A stretch of DNA of 64,000 bases from Adiantum capillus-veneris (lineage: Eukaryota; Streptophyta; Polypodiopsida; Polypodiales; Pteridaceae): assembly GCA_014529385.2 (NCBI GenBank), contig CM043966.1, forward strand, positions 108,537,087 to 108,601,086. The letters are read 5' to 3'. Made by a program: the position numbers and the translations under genes. The notes under the pieces were generated by a model, which was not told the origin of the DNA, made no database searches, and worked only from the letters and a program-made list of their open reading frames with translations. Below, piece after piece: positions 10,341 through 21,732 of the stretch (its first letter is position 1; each line of letters begins with the position of its first letter).

Positions 10341-11010
10341 TTTGATAAGTCTCCAACCATGTATCTCACATTGCAAAAATTAAGGGAAAAACATAACTCA
10401 ACAATAATGTTATATTTCCTAATCTACACAAACAACATAGGTTTGTGAGTCTCAACATTGCAAATCCTTAATCAAGAGTCATTGACTTTTTAACTTCTCT
10501 ATAGCCTATGGTGTCACATATCTAAATAGAAGTTAAACTAGAAAGTGCATACTCTAGGGCAGCTTAACTTAATGACTTTTACCCCATAGCTTTCAGAGGC
10601 ACATTTTTCAAGTTTCATCATCCTTTAGACATAACAGCTGCTATGATAACATTTTTTTTTGAAAGTTACCCAACTTATCAAGTCCACCCATCCATAGAAT
10701 GTTGCCATCATGGCTTCATTATTCCACTTTCCACACTGTACTCACACCACTTTGCTTTTTAATTTCTAATTACTAACTAGATGTGAAAAACATTCAAGCT
10801 CTTTACTAGTATATATCACATGTTCGTTCCATTAGTCTTTCAAATAGTATTGAAGACATTCTTGTAAAAACAAAAGGATTAGATCAGCGTTCTCCAAGAC
10901 ACACTTGGATAAGTTTCTCTTAGAAATTTGACTTCCACAATCAAGACAAATTTGTATATACATTATTCAAAAAATTCTTGCCATTCTTGAGCACCCCATA
11001 CCACTTAGTA

Positions 11011-11076
11011 AAGTAATTCCCTAAGCCAACCTAGATGCAATTCCCTAAGCAAGTAATTCCTTGAGCCAACCTAGAT
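11011..11076. repeat. Short direct repeat, 39-bp period
   Basis: AAGTAATTCC followed by AGCCAACCTAGATG occurs at 11011 and again at 11050, with two or three differences. Confidence 0.7.
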
Positions 11077-11900
11077 GTACTCTCACCATAGCAATAGTGG
11101 TGCCAAATGAATATCGTCTCATGCCCGACAAAACAAGAGGTCCACAATATTTCTCTTGGCCAATGTGGATGTGCTCTCATCATATCAATAGCTTTGGATC
11201 TTCTTTGACGTAGCCTCAACATCAACTATCTTCCTTCATTCGGAGAGGTTTTGCTCCAACGGTCTCTCCTTGACATCCCAAAGATTTGGCAAGAATTCTC
11301 TTCTAGTCAGTCACTCTATCCCAAGAATTTCTTTCCTAGTTTATGAACAAATTCCATGTTTCCAGGGTTAAACTCTATAATAGGTTTCCTATTATCTTTC
11401 TAAAGTCGTGTATGCAATGTATATATAACTTGATTATGTACATTGCTAACATGTGCAACATCCATGATAGGTATAATCGGCATTACCTCCTCATACTCCA
11501 CCGGTGTCGTCAAGTTGCTGGGATTGGCCTCATGATCATTGTTGCCTGATCTTGAACTCTTTTGTGAGGTGCTATACTTGCTACACTTAGATTACTTTAT
11601 TAGTCTCTTTTATTTTTAAAAATAGCAGGAATACATTGAAACTAGTATATGCACTATTGTAAACCTTAGATAAATTTCTTTATTTTATTCTTTAAATATA
11701 TGGCTCTCTAATAATAACCATAGGTAGATATAGCTTAGGGCTATCTACCATAATTGTCTCATGATTAACCAAAATACTCTTGTAGCTTTCCTACCCAATT
11801 TATGTGCTTGGGAGGAACAAAGGAAGATTGCCTAATGCAAGTTCCAATTATGGGACACTCTATATGCTTATGAGAAAATTTCAACCAAAATCATGCAGTG

Positions 11901-12834
11901 GCAAAAGAGGAATTTGATGGGTGCTTCAAGGAACAAATGTAGCAGTTGTGACATCAAAGGACATCGCAATAGCTTCCACGTTTCCAAGAAAGGATTTCAA
12001 TGTAGAAGAATCTCCACTCATACCTCATTGTGCTGAGTGCGTGAGTGTCTTTTGGACTTCCTCCTTCACTTCACCACTATACTACAATGACTTTGACTCT
12101 TATGCTCACCTATACCAGCATGAGTGACACAACGTAGTCATGCTCAACTCTTCCAGCTTGAGGAGTTATAGAATAACTAAGATGCTTAGACCGTAGAGAA
12201 TATTAATGAAGGTTTGGGAGTGACGCCTCCCTCATTTAGTTGTTTAGCTATCCTACTCTGACTTTTGTGCCATGTATGTTTAATGGCAACTTGGACTTGC
12301 CTGTTCAAGGCCAAAAACCCAATTCCACAAGTTCTAAAAATTCAGGCCTCTTCCATTGTGTTGGTCTTTGGATGCCACCATTTTGTCGAGTAGGTTGGAA
12401 AATTTTGGCTCCTCTTGGCTTGCTTGTCATCTGTTCACACTGTTTTGTGAAATACGTCCTTGAGCTCTTGTAGGGACTGATGTAGTCTTTGTGTTAGTTT
12501 CCATGAGAAGCGATTGTCGATAGGTGTGGTTTTTCTGTGATTGATTTTCCATGAGAGATTTTGGAACCCACCTTGTCTTTGGTCCGTATGTGATCATCTT
12601 TGGCATTTTACCTTCTTCTATAATTTGATGGACACTAGGCTTCGATATCCAGACATGATGATTTCCATTGTAGAAGCCTTGATTTTGGAGCTGATGATGA
12701 GGTATCCATCTATAGATTGCAATAGACTTGGTTGCAATTGGCTTCTACTGGATGTTGGTTGTCTTTGTTGCTGCTTCTGGACGGAAGCTTGTGCTGCCTG
12801 ATTTCTCTTGGTTGTTCCAAATTAAGCTACAAAT
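11901..12834. other. No gene recognised; may hold 3' part of element B
   Basis: Open frames of 68-86 codons lie on the plus strand without any recognised domain. The 3' untranslated region and 3' LTR of minus-strand element B should lie here or further left. I do not find the LTR start sequence seen at 20,122, so the 3' end of B is truncated or too decayed to see. Confidence 0.35.
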
Positions 12835-13434
12835 TTTGATAACCATATTTGAGTGTTACCTTCATAAAATTCTTGTGCTTCGAGTAACTTAACTGGAATC
12901 ATTTTGCTGCTTCACCTGTTTGTGTTGGGTAGCTTCGTTGAAGTCTAAATTTGGAACCCATACTTTTCGCGTTGCCATCTTGAAAAGTCTTTTCTTCTGA
13001 CTTTTGTTGTTGTTCTTTCGCTTGCGTGAGTTGTTTGTATTTTGATGATAGCTTGGCTCGCTCCTTGTAGGACTTCTTTCTTGAGGCGAGTACATCCAGG
13101 TTGTTACTTTAGGCTTTTGGGCCCAAACATTAACGTTTCCTTGGAAATAGCCTTGAGCAGTGATTGACTCATTGGATGCTACCCACCCTATCACCTTTTG
13201 TTGCTTAGGTTCAACTTGTGCTTCATGTATCCAAATTGGGTCTGTGACTTGGATGTGATTTTTGGATACCAACACTTGGTTGATTCCCTTGGGATTATTC
13301 TTGATGCTTTTTTGTGATGGAAACATTGGTTCATAGACGTTTTGTTTCGATTTCCATTTCATTGTTGATGGTTTGGCTTGTGATGTAGAGGCTTCATGGG
13401 AAGTTTGATGGAGGCTCGCTGAAGGTAAAGTCAA
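12835..13434 (-). pseudogene. Tryptophan-repeat tail domain of element B
   Basis: An open stretch of 181 codons continues past its stop (12,889-12,891) into related sequence. It contains repeated modules: TAQGYFQGNVNVWAQK, then RKVWVPNLDF, then, beyond the stop, LEAQEFYEGNTQIW. Element A has LEAQGYYEGNDQIWVPK and further W-[VI]-P-K units in the same place, directly after its second protease. The region is otherwise rich in K, N, Q and S and looks disordered. The domain is not known to me. Its conservation in two separate elements shows it belongs to the lineage. Confidence 0.7.
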
Positions 13435-13566
13435 CTTGCGAGGTCGATATAATTCAGTGTTTACCTTTGCTTTACCATTTATCGCAATGGTTGGCGATTT
13501 CTTCTCCGCATGGATTTGAGAAGCTTCATGGACTCTTACTGTTGTTGTTGAAGTTTTTGATTGTTG

Positions 13567-13850
13567 TCAAAAAAAGATGTTCCTCCAGCTTTCTGTCAGG
13601 ACCAGACTGTCTTTGATGTGATGGGAGTCGATTATTTGAAAAGTATCCTTATACTCCCCGGTACTCAAGTTCAATACAACTTCTACCACTTTGAAGCTAG
13701 GAATTGCCGTTTTAGAACTTGTGTACACTATGTCCTCTAGCTCATTGATTGGTGGCTTTCCCATCATGATCCACATTCCATAAGACATTAGATTCTTTTT
13801 TGCTTTTGGATCTATCACAACTTTTGGATCTATCACAACTAAACATGTGA
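13567..13850 (-). pseudogene. Second retropepsin-like domain of element B (inactive)
   Basis: KNLMSYGMWIMMGKPPINEL aligns with YNLLSYGVWCQLGKPPLSES of element A's post-integrase protease. Later parts also match (a strand with T at the flap, then DTFQII, then LTESW against LGRTW). The catalytic triplet is gone: where A has LDTGA, B reads IDPKA, next to an 18-bp tandem duplication (13,803-13,838). This copy could not cleave anything. It is placed immediately upstream of the tryptophan-repeat tail, as in A. Confidence 0.75.
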
Positions 13851-14020
13851 TTTTAAGTCATGTTTCTCCGCACATGATGAGATTGATCATTGTAAGAGAT
13901 AGTCAATCTTCTTCCTTATCCCTATTCTTGTCTTGATCTTGCGTTTATTGAACATTTGGCAATTGTGCTCTTTTTGGAATCGACTTCTTTGAAACATCTT
14001 TTGTTGATTCTTCACGTATG

Positions 14021-15632
14021 TCAATGATGACATATTCTCATTGTTGCTCTGCTTCCTTCATGTACATTTTTGGTATCATGCCTCATGACGTAGCCATCTG
14101 TCTCACCTTTTTTGCTTTCACAGTCACAAACTTCATTAGCTTCCTTCAACACCTTTATTGTAAATAAGGGAGTTATGTCATAGCCACTTGAAAGTTGGTC
14201 TTTAGCATCGTTTCCTAATTTGTCACTCCTTGAATCATGGTATTCATTAGCTTCAAAGAGGTTTTCAGTTTGTTGGACCACCAAAACCATCAAAAAGGGT
14301 CTTTTATATCATAGCCATCTTCATCGCAAATTTAGTAATGGTTAGCTCGTTTACGCAGACATCAAGAGTCACCAGTATTTGATCCCATCCAAAGGGTTCA
14401 AACAAATCCTCTGGAAATGGCTCCTTAATAGAAGCTTCATCTTCTACTGAATGCTCTAGGATGCAATCTTCCTTTCTAAGACTTCCACACTCCGAAGCTC
14501 CACACATCCAAATATGCGCTTTGATTTGCAACCCAGCAGGTACCTCCTTTCCCTCTTCATTTGTGGAGTGTAATTCTTTCCCCGAGGTTCACTCTACATG
14601 TCTATAACTATGATCTTTGACGCTCATTTTTGTAGTGATTTCCTTGTGTTGTAAGTAGATATAGTCATAGCCCCAATCTTGTACCATTTTGAGTTTTTGC
14701 ATAAACGGTCTGCCCAATATGATATCAAAGTTACTGCTCTTGTCAAAATCCATTATGGCAAAGGTGTGCCCATACCCAATGCCACACGAGGATACAATGG
14801 TTTGTTCTAACATTCCTATTGGTCTCTCCACGTATCCATCCGCTAATTGTAGTTTCATTTGAGTTTTCCTAAGAGCAGGCTTTTCCCATTTTATCCACAT
14901 GGCCTTGGTTGCAATGGCAATTCCTGCCCCACTATCTAATATCACAACTGTCTTTACTCCTTTGGTAAGGTAGTGTTTCCTTCATCGCCTTTGTAGTAAT
15001 CACCCACCTTATTCACTGGTACTGGTTTTTCTTGTGGTTTCTTAGATGAGGTGTCATCCATGTTTTCATATGCAAGTTGGTCATGTGAAGGGATTTTCAA
15101 CCCCATCGTTTTCAGGTGTTTGCCCATTTGGCCCCATAGATGCGGTCTAATTTTTGTAGCTCTAAGAAATAATCAATTCATGCAAGCTCTTGGTATCCAT
15201 CATTTTTGAGGTGGCTTTACACTGAGAAGGTACCACTCTAACCTCCGATTTTGTTTCGAGTTCTCCTATGAAAGATGGAAAAGTCTATAGAGAGCGTGGT
15301 TTGCTTTTTTCAGATGCTATAAACTCGACATCCCCATATAAAGATCTTATATCCCTTGGAAAGAATTTGTGATCCATGTTTATCTCAGGGATAGGTGATG
15401 ACTGTAAAGTAGCACCACCATCTTTTTGGTTTCTGATCGATTCCCATAAGGATTGTGGCCACGGTTCTTCTACCTCCAGAATAGGCATCACTGATTGTGA
15501 GCCCACCCCATTTGTGGTATTGGATACCCTTGTATCTAAAGGTGCCTCAACTCCTAGCTCTTCCTGGTCTTTGTTTACAATACCGTGGATTTCCATTTCT
15601 TGGAATATTTTTTTGTGGATTAGCATCTCCAT
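14021..15632 (-). pseudogene. Element B pol N-terminal region with protease 1
   Basis: Consecutive frames encode a linker (PWPQSLWESIRNQKDGGA, then SLYGD) shared with elements C and D, protease 1, and an acidic linker that in C runs on to RT. In B the sequence stops matching near 14,021 and the second protease begins about 170 bases later. Frameshifts occur about every 300 bases. Confidence 0.7.
14589..14945 (-). pseudogene. Protease 1 (retropepsin) of element B
   Basis: MILDSGAGIAIATKAMW carries the canonical D-S-G-A active site. It is followed after about 60 residues by FDIILGRPFMQKLKMVQDWG, the second hallmark. The domain reads open for 118 codons, so it is the best preserved part of B. 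In the family this enzyme cuts the gag-pol polyprotein. Element A has the same domain with D-G-G-A, and C has D-N-G-A with a deletion of the centre. Confidence 0.85.
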
Positions 15633-16012
15633 TTTTGGAGCATCTGGAACATGTGGTTCTATAAGATCTTGGGCCGCCTAGATAAGCTCCTTGCACATTT
15701 GCAACCTCTCTTTTTCATTCCCTGGATAAGGATATGTCAGCCATCTATGCTCTTGGGCTTGATTGGGTTTTAGCCTAGCATCATAGGCCTTCAAAATTGC
15801 ATCTAAGGGTTCAAAGACTTTCTCCACCAAGACTAAACCTCCCGAGTCAGTTTTTGTAGTCTTCAGGTCCCTTTGTGTTTTTCTTGCTTTTTTGCTCTCG
15901 TCTAAGCTATTCTTTTGTTTGATTCAGTTCTGCTTCTAAAGTTGTGTTTTCCTTCAGCCTCTTTGCTTTCATTTCATCTCATTTGATTTCCATGATTTTC
16001 TTGCAGTTCTTC

Positions 16013-17743
16013 TCATCGATAAGTTTTCATTTTCTGTTCGAGGTGGAAAGGTTCCTCCTCAATGATTACATTTTTGGAAGCTTCTTGAGCTTGAGCTTGA
16101 GTCATCACCTTTAAAGGGATTATGGGTTCTACGTAGGATCCACTTGAAGAAGGCATAACGCCTATAACAATCATTGTTGCTTTCCCTTTGTAGTCTGGAA
16201 TTTTAGCACAGTTTTGGAGTAGATGGTCTCTCCCACAACCATCACATAATACAAACATTTCTATTTGTGGGCCCTTGTTTGGACAAATTTGTGCCCGATG
16301 GTCACCTCCACGTTCATAGCATGGATCTTCTTGTTTCATAGTTGGTGATCCAGATGATGGTTGTTCTTGCCTTGTGAGGATGTTCTTCAAACCATACACC
16401 TAATTGGCTATGAACATGAACGTATTTGCATCCATGGAGTACTCGTTTTTCACTGGTTGTGGCAGATGCATTGGCTGAGTGTAGTTGGCTACTACTCTAC
16501 CATTATTCAGAAGAGGTAGTTGTTGTTCTAGCATTTGTTGCGGCTTTGATTGAGTTCTACAACATGGAGTGGGATGATCCCCTCCACAAGTATTACATCT
16601 CCTCAATTGAGGCTGTCTCACATTTAGGTTTTGTTTGTAGCCTTGGTTTGTCTTCTAATCACCCCCTCGACCACTTGATCAATGATTGGTTACCAAGGAG
16701 TTTGAACATCTCTCTTTCTTGTTGATTCACTCTTTGGAGATGAGACACTACTAGTTGTGTTGTCAGTATCTTTAGTCACCTCTCCTTAGCCTTACAATTG
16801 TCAACTAGATATAGAGGTTCTCTAGTGACTTGATCAAACGCAGTGCATCCTTTCATATGTAGGTCCTTTTTGAGAGTTTTGCTCTATAAGCTCTCAATGA
16901 AGAGAACTGACAATCTCTCATCTTGTGGTAGCTCTGTCACATGACATCTCTTGATGTATTGCTTAAAGCAAAACAGAGATTCCTTCACTTTGGGACACTA
17001 TGTTGTTTTTGATTCCCCTTTTTGAGAACTCCTCTATAAATTTGTGTAAGAGTTGTGCTATGTTGGGAAAATAATCTCTATTGAGTCCTTAGAACCAAGT
17101 CAAAGTTGTTCCTTCCAATGTCAACCCAAATCTCTCATACTAAGTATGGAAATTTGCAATCTTTTCAGCTCTCAAAACTTGTTTAAAGAGTGATACATGA
17201 GCATATGGATCTCCTGACCCATCGTACTTTGTCTTAATACATTGGCCCACTTGACATGGTTTTAATTGTTTTGCTCCAGTCACCAGTCTAATCAATTCAT
17301 AGTCTCGAGGTAAGACATCTTCGCTCTCTTGTCTTGTCATGGAGAGAATCCCGGTGGAATCCTCTTTGATATGTGTTCTAGAATCTTTTTTGGTTGAAAG
17401 TAAGTAGAGATTGGAGTACCCTTGTACGTATACCTCTCTAGGTCAATTGGATTGACAAGTTTGTACTCTCTTCCATCCTTATCTACCTTCAAATCTTGAA
17501 CTTCATGGACATCTATATATGTGAATGCATAGAGGTTCTTATGGGTGGTTAACTCCCTAGCATTGGGTTCTACACACTTGTAGAAGATATATGGATCCCC
17601 GTTTGTGAACCTATATAAGCCCTCATAAGACTAATCCGTAAGCACTCTCATGGCTTTATTTGTTCTGATGAATCTCACATTTGGTTTGCCGATCAGAGGA
17701 TGCCTCTCCTCTAGGTATTCTCCCAATCCCAATGTTGAAGGCA
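16013..17743 (-). pseudogene. Gag of element B with atypical zinc knuckles
   Basis: Starting at an ATG at 17,743, broken frames give a lineage-specific N-terminal domain (KVDKDGREYKLVNPIDLERY), a Retrotrans_gag core (KYDGSGDPYAHVSLFKQVL, then FGLTLEGTTLTWF), and a nucleocapsid with at least three knuckle-like motifs. Two of these read CNTCGGDHPTPCC (about 16,560) and CDGCGRDHLLQNC (about 16,220). Their spacing is CX2CX3HX4C, one residue shorter than the usual retroviral knuckle, and is shared with element A. A third (CYERGGDHRAQIC) has lost its second cysteine. Confidence 0.75.
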
Positions 17744-18206
17744 TTGCAACACTGTGGTGGATGATTTGTCACGGGCTCACTCAAAACTCTCAAGGTAGTC
17801 CTTGACAAACCCACTTTGTCTTAGTGCAACTTATCCCCTTTTTGCCCCTGGTCAGGTCTCTCAAAATTTAGGTCTTTGTGCCTTTTTGGTCTTTGGATAC
17901 TGGTCTTGGGGTACTCTAAAAGTTTGGATTTAGGAAACCTGAAAAAACTGAGCTTTCTTCTTATTTCTTGCAAGATTTCTTCCTAGCTATACCTAACTCA
18001 ATTTGGAGTTGTCTATCAAAATCTAGAGCAATTTTGGTGAATTGCAGTAGAAACAGCACTCAAAATAGTTTTAGGTTCAAAACACAGGAACTCTGGCTTG
18101 TATCTTGGTCTCCAGAATGTATTTTTAGCTCAAACTTGAGATTTGGGATGTAGTTAAGTATGTCTACAAGATCATCAAGTCAAATACCCCCACTATACTG
18201 AGGTAA

Positions 18207-19572
18207 ATGGATTGTGATCCATGTTCCTCTGTCAAATTTTCTTTTCCAAGTTTTTCCAAATTTTGATAGTATGTAGACAAGATCATATGTAGGCTCTGTA
18301 CTAATCTTCATCAAATTTTGAGGTTGAGGTACATGAATCGTGATCTATGTTCAACCACATATGGACTTGATCTCTTGGCAGCTTGTTGCACTCTATGTCC
18401 ACAAGCTAAATCTCAAATCTTTTTGGATTTGGACTTGTTTTGACATGTCAAATGTCCAATACAAGGTTTGCACTGTGGGTTTTAGTCTGTCACCTATTTT
18501 GCACCCTTTTGACCCAAATTTGCTTAAATTTTTTCACAACTAGGTTTGGGGATATGTTTCCTTGTGTATGCACTACTCATCTGGAAAATTTTAGGTCAAG
18601 CTGTCCCCATGGGTACATGGATCGTGATCCATGTTTGCCCTTTTGATCCACTTTTTGAACTTTTTTGACAATGCTTCTTTGGGGACTTTTGTTCACAATG
18701 GTCTATGCTACAGGATGGAAAAGTTTTTGTCCAAAAATTTCTCAGGGCTACATGGATCACGATCCATGTTGCACTACTTTTGGACTTGATCTTTGGTGTG
18801 CTGATAGCTTGTGATGAGCCTGATCATCCACAAATTTTTGAATTTGGATCTGTTTTGCCCAACCAAACTAACTTCTACACTCTACTGTGGCGGTTTTGAG
18901 AGTGTTTTGTTTTTGACTCTTTTGACCACTTTTTTCAACTTTTTTGCAAATGGTTCTTTTGGAAAAAGTGTTTGTCTATGTCTACTACCTACTACTCAAA
19001 TCTCAGCCCAAAACTTTTGATCAGGTACATGGATCGTTATCCATGTTTCATCACATATGTACACCAAATTTGGCATGATGATTACCCGTAGTGTCAATAG
19101 TCTACTTCACTACTTCTTTTTGAATTTGGACAAGTTTTTCCTAGGCAAAAGTAAGTTTTTTTGTCTGCTTTGTGGGTTTTGACTATTTTCTTTATTGGCC
19201 ATTTTGACCAATCCTTTTCAATTTTTTGCTATGATTCCTTTCGGCAAAGTTGTTCCACTAGCTATCAGGGATGTACTTGTCAAATATCAGCCCCAAATGT
19301 CAAAAGATACACGAATCGCAATCCATGTTTGGAAGCATTTTTTCATGAATTTTGTTCAGCTGGTTCTCTACTTCCTATAGAAGCCAAATCTCACCCCTTT
19401 TTGAATTTGGATCCCAGAAAGTTGAAAAATCCCAAGTTTTGTGTCAATTTTGATGTGATTTTTGAGCTTTTCTTTTAATAAAACTTGATGAGAGCAATGT
19501 CCCACTTATGCACAACCTCACTTGTCACTTTTCTTCAAAATTGGTCTCTGGGTACATGGATTGCGATCCATG
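18207..19572. repeat. Array of palindromic motif CATGGATC-GT-GATCCATG
   Basis: Seven copies of an inverted repeat with 8-bp arms and a 2-base centre lie at 18,207, 18,332, 18,616, 18,751, 19,028, 19,310 and 19,555. The copies at 18,616 and 18,751 have perfect arms (centres GT and AC). Spacings are about 125-285 bases, and the DNA between them also shows shared phrases, so this is a decayed minisatellite. It occupies the leader of element B between PBS and gag. Confidence 0.85.
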
Positions 19573-20102
19573 TTCCTGCACAAAATCTGGCCAAACTTTC
19601 CAAATTACTTCTAGAGAGTATGTTGATGCCCTTGATTCACAAATTTTTGAATTTGGATCACTTTTGAGGTATATACCATCAAGTTTTTAGAATTTTAGAG
19701 TTATGGTTTTTTTGGCCAAAATACGATTTTCACCATTTTTTCCCTCAATCTTTTCGCCCAAATTTGATGTTCGTAGTTGTTATCTAACCTACTCCTAAGT
19801 ACTGAAATAAAACATGAAACAAAAAAAAACAAAACGGTACAAAATAAAGTCATAAAAGAAAATGGAACAACACTCTTAAAGCATAGAGAAAATGGAAGAA
19901 TGAAATGCTTTTGGCTATCTCACTCACAACCCTCTTTACTTCTCAACAATAGATCTAGCAAGTCCTCGACTTCTAAACTCTATCATGTACTAAACCCTTT
20001 GTCTATCTGCTTCATTGCTAAGGTGTAAATGGAATGGAAGGAAAATCTTAAAAAAAGGGCGCTCTAAATATGCACTACGTCACTCACCATCCAAGGATCA
20101 TA

Positions 20103-20120
20103 TCCCCGACAATGGCGCCA
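20103..20120 (-). promoter_or_regulatory. Primer-binding site of element B (tRNA-Asp type)
   Basis: In minus-strand sense the 18 bases read TGGCGCCATTGTCGGGGA, the tRNA-Asp-type site typical of plant Tat/Athila-group elements. One base separates it from the LTR end ...CTAACA. Confidence 0.9.
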
Positions 20121-20121
20121 A

Positions 20122-21440
20122 TGTTAGTGGGTCGCCGCGACTAACGTCTATAGCATAGCTATCAGGCACTAACATAATGTCAACACTCAGGGAGTGACTC
20201 GGATGGGGCATAGTGACTCTTTGAGGTTTTCAATCTCAAGATGTGAACCTCAACAAGCAAACACACCAACTCAACAAGCAAACCAACACTCAATGATCAT
20301 GAAAATTTGCCTATGTCCTTTCTCACAGCTCTAGGTCATCACGCCATTTCAGCACTCGAAATGCAATGAAATTTTAGGAGGAGGTCTAGGACACCTAGGG
20401 ACACTATCCTATTGCGTCTGGTTGCTCGCAATCCGACAAGGTACCAAAATCACATTCCATCATGAAAAAGGTCTTGAAAACTACAATAGATCAGTCCTCC
20501 AGAAAGGTCGCCCTATGATCTAGGAACACTCTCTTATGGTCAAAACGACTAAAAAGAGTGATTTAAGCACTCAAATATGCAATTAAGGCTCACAGACACT
20601 GTGAAGAATTTTTTGGATGAGCATAAAGTCACTAGGTCATGCCAAAAAGCTTGCCCACTAGCCTCATGTATATATGTGTACATAGCCCTTCAAGTCTTGG
20701 AAGTGACCATGTAAAAATTCATGTACAAAGGTGTGATTTTGCCAAGCTTGGGTGCTGATATTTTGGGTTGTTCAAGTCCCCAAGACATGGTTTTTAAAAA
20801 AATGTTTTTAGCCCTGCTTTATACATTGTGAATCGGACTTGTACATCATGAGTTATGAGCATTCGAAGTGGGCAATCTTGACTTAGAAAGTGATTGCAGG
20901 TGCATGCAGAAGGGAAACATGGCAAACTTGATAAATTGAATTAGAAATGGTGAGGTTTGAAAATTCTAGAAGTGGCCGAGATGATGGGCTTAGAGCCGTG
21001 TGTTATGGTGTGTCATTCGTCGATGACCGGAGCAGTAAGTTATGCTTTGGGGAAGGTTGTCCGAAAAGTTCTCTTGCTTTGGGGAGAATCTGGAATTTTT
21101 TTGAGCACAAGGGGTTTGGGAGGGTTGGGGAGAAGGTTGCCATGTGGTAGGGGAATTTTCCCACATGAGAAGGGAAAAGGGGAGAATGGGGGGTATATAG
21201 GCTAAAGGGGAGTACCCATTAAGTGTATCGTCTTGTGGAGATCTTGGCTTAATGGGTTTGTGGTCACCTTTTCCAACTATCCACATTGCCTGGCTAGGTG
21301 CTTGGTCCACTTTTGGTCCATTGGACACTTGCCCCTACCCCATGCCCTTGATCAAAGGGTCACCAACACCTCATATTACGCCCAAAAAAGGCAAAAAATG
21401 AGCCAACTAAAAGATGCCTTCAAAGAGAGCCTTGTTGGTT
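20122..21440 (-). mobile_element. 5' LTR of element B
   Basis: The inner edge is fixed by the PBS: plus-strand TGTTAGTGGGTCGCC begins at 20,122. A TATA-like box lies at 21,193-21,202 on the minus strand. The outer edge is uncertain; a GTTGACA at about 21,444 would give a TG start in sense. No second copy exists in the window to confirm its length. Confidence 0.6.
21193..21202 (-). promoter_or_regulatory. TATA-like box in element B LTR
   Basis: Minus-strand CCTATATACC, placed inside the LTR upstream of the R/U5 side. Weak by itself. Confidence 0.4.
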
Positions 21441-21584
21441 GACAAGAGAGAGAATGTTTTTGGGGATAAAAGATAAGGAAGCCCCCATTTTTATAGCTGT
21501 AAAGGGGATGTGGGTCCTTATGGACAACCGCCTATGGATGTATGTGCAAATTGTGGACGACACTTGAGGCGGTGGTGTAATTGA

Positions 21585-21675
21585 TTTGCAACCTTTGGAG
21601 GGTCGTGAGGCTTTGTGAAACCAAGCACTGGGGGTTGGGTTACCCACTGTGAGGTGGATTAGGTACTGAAGCGAT
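21585..21675. repeat. Repeat shared with 61,565-61,660
   Basis: The segment containing CAAGCACT, GGTTACCCA and TGTGAGGTGGATTAG is also found right of element A, at about 61,605-61,650. Both copies are in the same orientation, and upstream bases (TTTGCAACC against TCTGCATAACC) also match. The parent element is unknown; the second copy lies upstream of a Copia gag. Confidence 0.65.
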
Positions 21676-21732
21676 TCATCGACATCCCTTGAGCTTTCGA
21701 CATCACATGTAGAGTTTTTGTGGCAATCAAAC

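Larger units (their letters stand above)
9668..11900. other. No gene recognised; small local duplications
   Basis: AT-rich sequence with no domain I recognise. An open frame at 9741-9926 (+) encodes an acidic 61-residue peptide of unknown nature, and it may be chance. Part of the left end could be the decayed 5' LTR of the chromovirus remnant. Confidence 0.4.
12835..21440 (-). mobile_element. Element B: Ty3/gypsy with two proteases and no RT or integrase
   Basis: In minus-strand sense: LTR (about 21,440-20,122), tRNA-Asp-type PBS, a 2.4-kb leader with a palindromic repeat array, gag with CX2CX3HX4C zinc knuckles, protease 1, a charged linker, then a second protease-like domain and a tryptophan-repeat tail homologous to the last large ORF of element A. 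RT, RNase H and integrase, which in A lie between the two proteases, are absent. Their expected place is the 170 bases between 13,850 and 14,021. B is therefore a non-autonomous deletion derivative, now decayed by stops and frameshifts. Its 3' LTR was not found. Confidence 0.75.

Noticed and set aside
11930-11985. Zinc-knuckle-like CSSCDIKGHRNSFH on the plus strand
   Set aside because: The last cysteine is absent and no gag core surrounds it; likely chance.
20122-21440. B's LTR as homologous to the LTRs of C and D
   Set aside because: Both start TGTTAG in one orientation or the other, but beyond the first bases I see no alignment, and B's TGTTAG is at its inner edge.
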